A stretch of DNA of 64,000 nt from Streptomyces sp. A2-16 (lineage in GTDB: Bacteria > Actinomycetota > Actinomycetes > Streptomycetales > Streptomycetaceae), in NCBI RefSeq assembly GCF_018128905.1, contig NZ_CP063808.1, positions 3,410,001-3,474,000 on the forward strand, written 5' to 3'. Below the pieces are notes generated by a model that saw only the letters and a program-made list of their open reading frames with translations, was not told where the DNA came from and searched no databases. Positions 57,617 through 64,000 of the stretch are shown here, piece after piece; the first letter of the stretch is position 1, and every line of letters begins with the position of its first letter. A program made the translations under genes and the position numbers.

Positions 57617-58672
57617 TCAGCCGGCCGGTTCGGGGGTGACGGGGGTGCCGTCGGAGAAGCGGTTGCCGCGCCAGACGTTGCCCGCGCCGCCCGGGTTCCA
57701 GGCGGTGACCGCTCCGTAGACGCCCGAGTAGCGGTGGTATCGGGTGGAGAACACGTTGTTCGTGACGGTGATCCCGGTGGCGCCGTCCCCGCCCCCGTAG
57801 AGGGCGTAGGCGCCACCGGCCAGCAGATTGCCGTCGATGACGGTGTTGGAGACATGGCCGGTGTCCGCGAACAGGCCGACGGCGGCGGAGGCTCCCTGGT
57901 CGACGGGGACCGGGTTGAGCAGGGTGTTGTGCCGGATGACCAGCTTGCCCGTGCTGCCGCCGCCGCTGATCACCGCATCGGTGTGCTGCCACTCGCCGCC
58001 GTTGTTGCGGAAGGGGACCAGGCCGTGGACGTAGTTGTCGTGGAGGTTGCCCTGGCCCATGGAGAGGGCGTTGCCGAACACCGAGATGTCGCACCAGCCG
58101 ACCTCGATGGAACTGCTGCCCATGTTGGAGACGGCGTAGTTGACCCCGCCGTTGTCGGGGCCCTTGCCCGGCACGGCGGTGATCGTGGTGTGCAGGACGC
58201 GCAGCCCGCTGTAGCCGGGACGCAGGTTGATCCCCCACCAGTTGGTGGAGGTGATCCTGCTGTCGATGACCGTCACGTTGTTCGCGTAGATGTCGAGCGA
58301 CCCGGTGATGTCCTGGCCCCTGATCACCGCCCCGTCGGTCCGGACGCTCATGTTCCCGGCGGCGTGCGGCTTGAGCCGCAGGCGGGGGCCGGTGTTGCCG
58401 GCGTTCGGGAAACCGGCCTCCGGGGGCGCGGCGGTGGTGGCCGGGGCGCTGCTGGGGGGACGGGGAGACGCGGACGGCTTGGGCCGGTGGGTGGGCGTCG
58501 AGATGCTGGGACTCACCGAGACCGATGCGCTCGCGGAGGGCGTCGGGTCGGCGGAGGCCAGGGGCGTGCGCGTGGGCGTCGGATCGGCGCGGTCGGCCCT
58601 CTCACCCCCCGAGGAGCAGGCGGCGGTCAGTAAAAGTGCCAGGCCGACGAGGAGCCGGCGGAGCGAGGTCAT
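57617..58672 (-). CDS. Beta-helix lipoprotein with a TTA codon (pectate-lyase-like fold)
   Basis: The protein is 351 residues from the ATG in an ATGA overlap with the flippase stop. The N-terminus is a lipoprotein signal with lipobox LTAAC (Cys19), then a long Ser/Thr/Pro-rich linker to about residue 95. The rest shows repeated strands of a right-handed parallel beta-helix (AVIRGQDITGSLDIYANNVTVIDSRITSTNWWGINLRPGYSGLRVLHTTITAV...). Such folds are lyases, hydrolases or binding proteins for polysaccharides. Codon 14 is TTA (58633-58631), so export of this protein may depend on bldA. It may process or hold the polymer outside the cell. Confidence 0.82.
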   Translation of the reverse strand: MTSLRRLLVGLALLLTAACSSGGERADRADPTPTRTPLASADPTPSASASVSVSPSISTPTHRPKPSASPRPPSSAPATTAAPPEAGFPNAGNTGPRLRLKPHAAGNMSVRTDGAVIRGQDITGSLDIYANNVTVIDSRITSTNWWGINLRPGYSGLRVLHTTITAVPGKGPDNGGVNYAVSNMGSSSIEVGWCDISVFGNALSMGQGNLHDNYVHGLVPFRNNGGEWQHTDAVISGGGSTGKLVIRHNTLLNPVPVDQGASAAVGLFADTGHVSNTVIDGNLLAGGAYALYGGGDGATGITVTNNVFSTRYHRYSGVYGAVTAWNPGGAGNVWRGNRFSDGTPVTPEPAG

Positions 58673-60165
58673 ACGGTCTCCGGGGTCCGGGAGCCGAGCA
58701 GGAAGCGACGGCTGGGCAGCACGCACACCACGTAGCAGGCCAGTGCGGTCGCGCCGACGGCGAACAGGGCGAGGGTGCCGTCGCCCAGCAGCCGCTTGGC
58801 GCCGAGCAGCACCAGGATCATCGCCGCACCCGCGAGGAAGGGCCAGAGACAGGCCCTCGCGATGGCGGCGAGGCCGATTCCGGCGCGGGCGAGGGCGTAG
58901 AGGAACACGGGGACGACGAGTGCGGCGCCGACCAGGACATGGCCCTGGGCGACACCGACGATGCCGCCCGTCCGGGCCCCGACGATCAGGACCGGGACGA
59001 GGGCGGCGACCCACAGTCCCTGGACGAGGATGAGCGAGCGGCGCTGTCCGACCGCGACGAGACAGTCGTAGGCGAGTTCGCAGACGATGCGGATCAGGCC
59101 CAGGGCCATCAGCCACGGCAGCGCCTCGGCGGCGGGCAGCCACTTGCCGCCGTAGACGAGGTGGACCACCGGGGCCGCGAGGCCGCCCAGCAGGACGCAC
59201 AGCGGCACGGTGCCCGTGACCAGGACCCCCAGGGCGCGGCTGAAGCCCTGGGCCAGGGCCTGCGGGGAGTCGGCCAGGCGGGAGAACCCGGCGAAGGAGA
59301 CCCGGCGGGCCGCCTCGGAGATGACCCGGACCGGCCAGCCGGACATGTTGAACGCCAGGACGTAGAAACCGAGCGAGATCTGGCCGAGGGAGGAGCCCAC
59401 GACCATGGTGTCCACGTTGACGACGGCCAGGGCGAGCAGGCTCGCGCCGGCCAGCGGGAGACCGAACTTCAGCAGGGCGCGGGCCTGTTCGCGGTCCCAG
59501 CCGAACCGCAGGGTCCCGGGGACGGCGATCGCGCAGCCGACGAGGGCTGCCACGTTGCCGACCACCGCGCCGCAGGCGAAGCTCATCGCTCCCCAGCCGG
59601 CGAACGCCAGGACCAGGGTCACAGCGGTGCTGAGGACGAAGTTGAGCGCGTCGATGACCATCCGCCTGCCCTGCGCGAACTCCCGGGTCAGGATGCCGGC
59701 GGGCACGTGCGCCACCGCGTCGATCACCAGGCACAGGCACATCACCCTGAGGACGCCCGAGGCGTCGGGCGAGCCGAGCAGCCCGGCCACCGTCGGCGCC
59801 GAGACGAACAGGGCGACGTACAGCAGCCCGCTGGACAGGACGCTCAGCGTCAGCACGGTCGGCGCGAAGCGGCGCGGGTCACCCTCCCAGCGGATGATGG
59901 CGAGGCCCACGCCCAGTTCGTTCGCGGAGAGCAGCACCAGGAGCACGGTCTGGGCGATGCCGTAGACACCCCACTCCGCGGGCCCGAGGGCGAACCGCGC
60001 CAGCAGGATGCCGGTGGCGAAGTTGCCGAGGCGCATGACCAGGGTGTTGATCAGGCTCCAGCGGGCCGCGGAACGGACCTTGCTGCCCAGGGAGGCAGGA
60101 GCGGGAGACGACGGGCTGTCGCCCGTCTCAGTTCTCTCGCTGTCCGGTGTGCGAACGCTGTCCAT
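58669..60165 (-). CDS. Wzx-type polysaccharide flippase (oligosaccharide flippase family)
   Basis: This is a 498-residue protein with about 12-14 membrane helices. It starts with a Ser/Pro-rich segment, then KVRSAARWSLINTLVMRLGNFATGILLARFALGPAEWGVYGIAQTVLLVLLSANELGVGLAIIRWEGDP, the conserved start of the PST/Wzx group, and has PAEALPWLMALGLIRIVCELAYDCLVAVGQ further on. It should flip the undecaprenyl-linked repeat unit across the membrane. Its 5' end overlaps the Wzz-like gene by 38 bases, and its stop overlaps the lipoprotein gene by four. The Pro/Ser-rich N-terminal extension may be partly artefactual. Confidence 0.9.
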   Translation of the reverse strand: MDSVRTPDSERTETGDSPSSPAPASLGSKVRSAARWSLINTLVMRLGNFATGILLARFALGPAEWGVYGIAQTVLLVLLSANELGVGLAIIRWEGDPRRFAPTVLTLSVLSSGLLYVALFVSAPTVAGLLGSPDASGVLRVMCLCLVIDAVAHVPAGILTREFAQGRRMVIDALNFVLSTAVTLVLAFAGWGAMSFACGAVVGNVAALVGCAIAVPGTLRFGWDREQARALLKFGLPLAGASLLALAVVNVDTMVVGSSLGQISLGFYVLAFNMSGWPVRVISEAARRVSFAGFSRLADSPQALAQGFSRALGVLVTGTVPLCVLLGGLAAPVVHLVYGGKWLPAAEALPWLMALGLIRIVCELAYDCLVAVGQRRSLILVQGLWVAALVPVLIVGARTGGIVGVAQGHVLVGAALVVPVFLYALARAGIGLAAIARACLWPFLAGAAMILVLLGAKRLLGDGTLALFAVGATALACYVVCVLPSRRFLLGSRTPETV

Positions 60166-61003
60166 GTGTCGACTCCTCGTCGAGCGCCTCGGCGGCGGAC
60201 GCCACGGTCATGACGGACCGCCCGCCCCTGGGCCCCTCGGCGCGCCTCTTCTCGGCGGAACGCGACCAGCTGGGCGGCGTCCGCAGGGCCATCGTCTGCT
60301 CGGCGACCGACTCCTCGGCCCTGGCCGCCGGCCCGGTCGCCTCCGCGGGCGTGGGCTCGGGGTCGGTCGCCGGCTGCGCGGGGTCCTCGTCCGGCACCGC
60401 CGGACGCGGACGCCGGCGCGCCTCCACGTAGAAGGTGGCCACCAGGCTCAGGACCAGCCCCAGACCCCCGGCCATGATCATGTACTCGAGCCGGGTCTTG
60501 GTCTGCGCCGCCGGGTCCTGCGGGGCCACGATGGTCGACATGCGGATCATGGCGTCCGTCGTGACCGACTGCTGCTTCTGGAACTGCACGAGCCGCTCGT
60601 CCGCGTACTCCGTCAGGATGCGGTCCGACTTCAGGACGGCCTTCTTGTCGGTGCCGGTCACCGTGAGCCACATCAGCGGCCCCTGGGCGTTGTCGGCGAG
60701 CTTGGCCTCGAACGTGCCGGTCGCGCCACGGGACTTGAGCTCCCGCAGCGAGGCGTCGGAGTTGAGGTTGCGGGCCAGGCTGTCGGCCATGCCGGTCAGC
60801 GAGGTCTGGGTGCTGAGGAAGGGGTTGCCGTCGTAGGCCTTGGTGGCCTTCTCCGAGTTCAGCAGGACCACCGTGCTCTGCGACTGGTAGGTGACCGGGA
60901 CCGTGATCGCCACGGCCACGGTCAGGCCGATGGTCAGCAGCAGCCCCGGCAGCAGGACGTACCAGCGCCTGCGCATCACCCGGAAGATCTCAGCGAGATC
61001 CAT
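60128..61003 (-). CDS. Wzz-like chain-length determinant with cytoplasmic tail
   Basis: This is a 291-residue protein. The helices RRRWYVLLPGLLLTIGLTVAVAITVPVTY (about 10-38) and EYMIMAGGLGLVLSLVATFYVEARRRPR (about 170-195) enclose an outside domain. An approximately 95-residue acidic/Ser-rich cytoplasmic tail follows, without kinase motifs. This resembles Wzz proteins of actinobacterial EPS loci. The ATG at 61003 lies 51 bp after the WecB end, with no strong ribosome site beyond GGGGGG. It starts the cluster of flippase, lipoprotein and GT2 genes, all minus strand. Confidence 0.85.
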   Translation of the reverse strand: MDLAEIFRVMRRRWYVLLPGLLLTIGLTVAVAITVPVTYQSQSTVVLLNSEKATKAYDGNPFLSTQTSLTGMADSLARNLNSDASLRELKSRGATGTFEAKLADNAQGPLMWLTVTGTDKKAVLKSDRILTEYADERLVQFQKQQSVTTDAMIRMSTIVAPQDPAAQTKTRLEYMIMAGGLGLVLSLVATFYVEARRRPRPAVPDEDPAQPATDPEPTPAEATGPAARAEESVAEQTMALRTPPSWSRSAEKRRAEGPRGGRSVMTVASAAEALDEESTHGQRSHTGQREN

Positions 61004-61054
61004 GGTGGTCCCCCCTCGCGCCCAAACGTTCGACGAGCATATGTTGCAAGCGGA

Positions 61055-62170
61055 TCATATGGGGAACGTCTGATCGGTGGGCCTCGGACGGGTGTTCGCC
61101 GTGCCTCCCTCCAGCAGGACCTCGGCGATCCGGTCACTGGCACGCCCGTCCCACAGCTCGGGCCGGCGGGGCGCGGGCGGCTCGTCGAGCACCCGGTTCA
61201 CCACGGAGACGATCCGGGCCGGATCCCGGCCGGCCAGCACGTTGGTGCCCTGCTCGACGGTGATCGGCCGCTCGGTGTTGTCCCGCAGGGTCACGCACGG
61301 CACGCCGAGCGCGGTGGTCTCCTCCTGGATGCCGCCCGAGTCGGTCAGCACGATCCGGGCGGAGTCCTGCAGCGCGATGAAGTCCAGGTACCCGGCGGGC
61401 GGCACCAGCTGGATGCCGCCGGGCACGCCGATCTCGGCCAGCCGGCCGGCCGCGCGCGGATGCACGGGCAGCAGCAACGGCAGCCGGCCGGCGATCTCAC
61501 CGAGCGCCTTCAGCAGCCCGGCGAGAGTCTCGGGATCGTCCACGTTGGCCGGGCGGTGCAGGGTGACCAGGCCGAACTCGCCCTTGGTCAGGCCGTGCCG
61601 GTCGAGGACGTCCGAGGCCCTGGCCCGCTCCAGGTTGGTCAGCAGCGTGTCGATCATGACGTTGCCGACGAGGTGGATCTGGTCCTCCCGGTACCCCTCG
61701 GCACGCAGGTTCTCCACGGCGTCGGGGGAGGGGGCCAGCAGATAGTCGCTGACCCGGTCGGTGGCGACCCGGTTGACCTCCTCCGGCATGCTCCAGTCCC
61801 GGCTGCGCAGCCCGGACTCGACGTGCGCGAGCAGCGGCCCCGCCTTCGCGGTGACCAGGGCGCAGGCCAGGGTGGAGTTGATGTCGCCGACCACGACGAC
61901 GATGTCCGGGGCGAGTTCGGCGAGCAGCGGCTCGAACGCCGTCATCACGCGTCCGGTCTGCTCGGCATGGCTGCCCGAACCGACCCCGAGGAAGCGGTCG
62001 GGCGGGCGGATGCCGAGGTCGGCGAAGAACACGTCGTTCATGGCCGGGTCGTAGTGCTGGCCGGTGTGGACGAGGATCACCTCGGCGCCCCGGCTCTCCA
62101 GGGCGTCCATCACCGGTTTGATCTTCATGTAGTTGGGGCGGGCCCCGGCGACGCAGACGATGCGCGGCAT
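61055..62170 (-). CDS. wecB: Non-hydrolysing UDP-GlcNAc 2-epimerase (WecB/WbpI-like)
   Basis: This is a 371-residue protein. It shows AGARPNYMKIKPVMDAL, VLVHTGQHYDPAMNDVFFADLGI, VVVVGDINSTLACALVTAKAGPLLAHVESGLRS and VLTDSGGIQEETTALGVPCVTLRDNTERP, all signatures of UDP-GlcNAc 2-epimerase. WecB makes UDP-ManNAc from UDP-GlcNAc, while the WbpI subtype epimerises UDP-2,3-diNAc-glucuronate; sequence alone does not separate them here. It lies three bases after the WecC-like gene on the same strand, so they are co-translated and act in one pathway. Confidence 0.92.
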   Translation of the reverse strand: MPRIVCVAGARPNYMKIKPVMDALESRGAEVILVHTGQHYDPAMNDVFFADLGIRPPDRFLGVGSGSHAEQTGRVMTAFEPLLAELAPDIVVVVGDINSTLACALVTAKAGPLLAHVESGLRSRDWSMPEEVNRVATDRVSDYLLAPSPDAVENLRAEGYREDQIHLVGNVMIDTLLTNLERARASDVLDRHGLTKGEFGLVTLHRPANVDDPETLAGLLKALGEIAGRLPLLLPVHPRAAGRLAEIGVPGGIQLVPPAGYLDFIALQDSARIVLTDSGGIQEETTALGVPCVTLRDNTERPITVEQGTNVLAGRDPARIVSVVNRVLDEPPAPRRPELWDGRASDRIAEVLLEGGTANTRPRPTDQTFPI

Positions 62171-62173
62171 GGT

Positions 62174-63433
62174 TCAGAGCACCTCGATGGTGGGTCCGGA
62201 CGGCAGCCTGCGGCGGCAGTCGAGGACGAAGGGGGCGTGTTCGGCGACGAGTTCGTAGTCGAAGCCGTCGTGGTCGGTGAGCAGGACCACCACGTCGGAG
62301 GCCGCGAGCTCCTCCGGGGTCACGTCGACCCGCACCAGCCGGGTGTCCACCGGCAGGCTCTCCACGACGTGCGGGTCGGCCGCCCTGACCTGGGCCCCCA
62401 TGTCGAGCAGCAGCTGGGAGATGCGCAGGGCGGGCGACTCCCGCGCGTCGCCGGTGTTCTTCTTGTACGCGAGACCCAGCAGCAGCACGCGCGAGCCGTT
62501 GACCGAGCGGCGTCGCTCGTTGAACAGGTCGCTGATGCGGCGCGTCACGTACTCCGGCATGTGGTTGTTGATGTCGTTGGCCAGCTCCACGAAGCGGAAG
62601 CTCTGGCCGAGTTCGCGCTGCACCCGCCAGGACAGGTACGAGGGGTCGATCGGCAGGCAGTGGCCGCCGACGCCGGGTCCGGGCGTGAAGCGCATGAAGC
62701 CGAACGGCTTGGTGGAGGCCGCGTCGATGGCCTGCCAGACGTCGATGTCCAGGTGGTGGGCGAACATCGCGATCTCGTTGACCAGCGCGATGTTCACATG
62801 CCGGAAGGTGTTCTCCAGGAGCTTGGCGAGCTCGGCCTCCTTCGGCGAGCCCACCGGCACCGTGGTGTCGACGAGTTCGTCGTAGAAGTCCTGAACGGCC
62901 TTGAGCGAGGCCTCGTTGACGCCCGAGACGACCTTCGGGGTCTCCTTGAAGCCCCACACGGTGTTCCCGGGGTCGATCCGCTCCGGGCTGTAGCCCAGCT
63001 GGAAGTCGGTGCCCGCGGTGAGGCCCGAGCCGTCCTCCAGGATCGGGGCGAACATCTCCTGGGTCGTACCGGGATAGGTGGTCGACTCCAGGATGACGGT
63101 CGCCCCGGGTCTCAGGAAGCGGGCGAGGGTGACCGCCGACTCGCGGATGTACCGCAGGTCAGGGGTGCCCTCGTGGAGCGGGGTGGGCACGGTGACGACG
63201 GCGACGTCGAAGCCGCCGCAGTCCCGGGCCGCCTCGCTGGGACGGTAGGCGCCGCTGTCCAGCGCGGCACGGATCCGCTCGGAGGACACGTCCTCGACGA
63301 AGGACTCACCGGCGGCGAGGCTCTTGACCCGCCGGGCGTCGACGTCGTAGCCGATCACCTCGTGTCCGACCTCGGCGGCCCGGATGGCCAGCGGCAGGCC
63401 GACGTAACCCTGTCCAACCACGACGACACGCAT
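62174..63433 (-). CDS. wecC: UDP-sugar 6-dehydrogenase (WecC/WbpA-like)
   Basis: The protein is 419 residues from ATG 63433. The NAD domain starts RVVVVGQGYVGLPLAIRAAEVGHEVIGYDVD. The UDP-sugar dehydrogenase motifs follow: ESTTYPGTTQEMFAP, GVNEASLKAVQDFYDELVD, KLLENTFRHVNIALVNEIAMFAHHLDIDVW and the catalytic loop GPGVGGHCLPIDPSYL (with the Cys). It would oxidise UDP-GlcNAc or UDP-ManNAc to the uronic acid. The ATG overlaps the WecG/TagA stop by one base. The pair with WecB is typical of UDP-ManNAcA or UDP-diNAc-uronic acid synthesis. Confidence 0.93.
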   Translation of the reverse strand: MRVVVVGQGYVGLPLAIRAAEVGHEVIGYDVDARRVKSLAAGESFVEDVSSERIRAALDSGAYRPSEAARDCGGFDVAVVTVPTPLHEGTPDLRYIRESAVTLARFLRPGATVILESTTYPGTTQEMFAPILEDGSGLTAGTDFQLGYSPERIDPGNTVWGFKETPKVVSGVNEASLKAVQDFYDELVDTTVPVGSPKEAELAKLLENTFRHVNIALVNEIAMFAHHLDIDVWQAIDAASTKPFGFMRFTPGPGVGGHCLPIDPSYLSWRVQRELGQSFRFVELANDINNHMPEYVTRRISDLFNERRRSVNGSRVLLLGLAYKKNTGDARESPALRISQLLLDMGAQVRAADPHVVESLPVDTRLVRVDVTPEELAASDVVVLLTDHDGFDYELVAEHAPFVLDCRRRLPSGPTIEVL

Positions 63434-64000
63434 CAGTGACTCCTGTTCGCGGGAGCGGCCTGCGGGATGAGCCGGATGAACTCCCGTGCCGTCATGAGAA
63501 GGAAGGCGGTGTTGGTGGTGACATAGCGCTTGCCCAGCCGGCGCGGCTCCTGGAGCGCGCGGTAGAGCCACTCGACGCCGAGCCGCTGCCAGGACGCGGG
63601 GGCCCGCTTGGTGACCCCGGCGAGGATGTCGAAGGAGCCGCCGACCCCGTGCACCACGCGGGCGCCGGTCCGTGCCCCGTAGGCGGCGGTGAAGATCTCC
63701 TTCTTCGGCGAGGTCATGCCGAGGAAGAGCATCTGGGCGCCGCTGTCCGCGATGTCGCCGGCGATGTCCTCCTGCTGGGAGTCGTCGAAGTAGCCGTTGC
63801 GGCTCCCGGCGACCTTCAGACCGGGGAAGCGGTCGGCGACCCGGCGCAGCATCTCCTCGAGGACCTCCTGCTTGGCGCCCAGGAAGTACACCGAGATGCC
63901 CTGCGACTCCGCCTCGGCCAGCAGCCGCAGGAACAGGTCGATGCCCGCCACCCGCTCGGGCAGCGGGGCGCGCAGGACCTTGGCGGCCCACACCACGGCC
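63433..64000 (-). CDS. WecG/TagA/CpsF family glycosyltransferase, N-terminus outside window
   Basis: The minus-strand frame is open to the right edge, and the first Met at 63996 (MVWAAKVLRAPLPERVAGIDLF) is internal, since family members have about 60 residues before the D/GM-x-VVW motif. VAGIDLFLRLLAEAESQGISVYFLGAKQEVLEEMLRRV and ADSGAQMLFLGMTSPKKEIF are diagnostic. These enzymes transfer ManNAcA (WecG) or ManNAc (TagA) to a lipid-linked GlcNAc. The wecG-wecC-wecB gene order supports a ManNAc-type uronic acid as donor. Only about 188 residues are visible. Confidence 0.88.
   Translation of the reverse strand, partial: AVVWAAKVLRAPLPERVAGIDLFLRLLAEAESQGISVYFLGAKQEVLEEMLRRVADRFPGLKVAGSRNGYFDDSQQEDIAGDIADSGAQMLFLGMTSPKKEIFTAAYGARTGARVVHGVGGSFDILAGVTKRAPASWQRLGVEWLYRALQEPRRLGKRYVTTNTAFLLMTAREFIRLIPQAAPANRSH

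Noticed and set aside
60008..63439. Plus-strand open frame of 1143 codons opposite Wzz, WecB and WecC
   Set aside because: All conserved motifs are on the minus strand; the plus frame is rich in His/Gln/Arg/Val without a recognisable domain.

Overview
The window is high-GC actinobacterial DNA, most likely from a Streptomyces chromosome. Coding is dense, overlapping stop/start codons (ATGA, TGATG, GTGA, TTGA) and GTG/TTG starts are frequent, leucine TTA codons are almost absent (three genes carry one), and the gene families are typical of the genus. No rRNA, tRNA, CRISPR array or transposase was seen.

Region 1 (1-15664, all + strand) is the back two thirds of an extracellular-type contractile injection system (eCIS) operon. 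In order it has the sheath C-terminus (cut by the window edge), inner tube, a Cys-pair baseplate protein, a Pro/Ala linker protein, a small companion, a CIS_tube adaptor, a LysM protein, a gp27/gpD hub, a gpV spike, a PAAR-like tip, gp25, two large baseplate-J-type wedge proteins, a tail/beta-helix protein and a DUF6519 protein. The ATPase and the rest of the sheath should lie upstream. There is no capsid, terminase, integrase or lysis gene, so it is not a prophage. The hub gene has a TTA codon near its start, a possible bldA checkpoint. Just downstream is a decayed gene for a KAP-type P-loop NTPase.

Region 2 (about 16.4-33.3 kb) is a set of stress/membrane-type genes: GH15 hydrolase, MalT/LAL-type LuxR regulator, DHA2 exporter, HdeD, SHOCT, DUF7144 and other small membrane proteins, a lipid-kinase-like protein, DUF6325, RDD, a nonapeptide-repeat protein and a SulP-STAS transporter. 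Seven of its genes carry the same palindrome, TCACCC-N5-GGGTGA, mostly 59-100 nt before the start codon. This looks like a local regulon whose controlling protein I cannot name.

Region 3 (33.3-40.8 kb) has a secreted GH59-like glycosidase with a promoter that contains a LacI-type operator in its spacer, an ABC exporter, a membrane-anchored TolB-like protein (with a decayed second copy of part of it at 33.3-33.5 kb) and an MFS transporter.

Region 4 (40.8 kb to the end) is a surface polysaccharide locus. It encodes a WcaJ-type initiating sugar transferase, nucleotide-sugar enzymes (Gfo/Idh dehydrogenase, epimerase, two DegT aminotransferases, NeuD/PglD acetyltransferase, WecB epimerase, WecC dehydrogenase), a WecG/TagA transferase, four GT2 enzymes, a Wzx-type flippase, three Wzz-like chain-length domains (one fused to a Wzy/ligase-type membrane domain), a beta-helix lipoprotein and a 1199-residue secreted protein. 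Together these suggest a Wzx/Wzy-type polymer containing a 2,3-diacetamido uronic acid or ManNAc-uronic acid. That assignment is inference.
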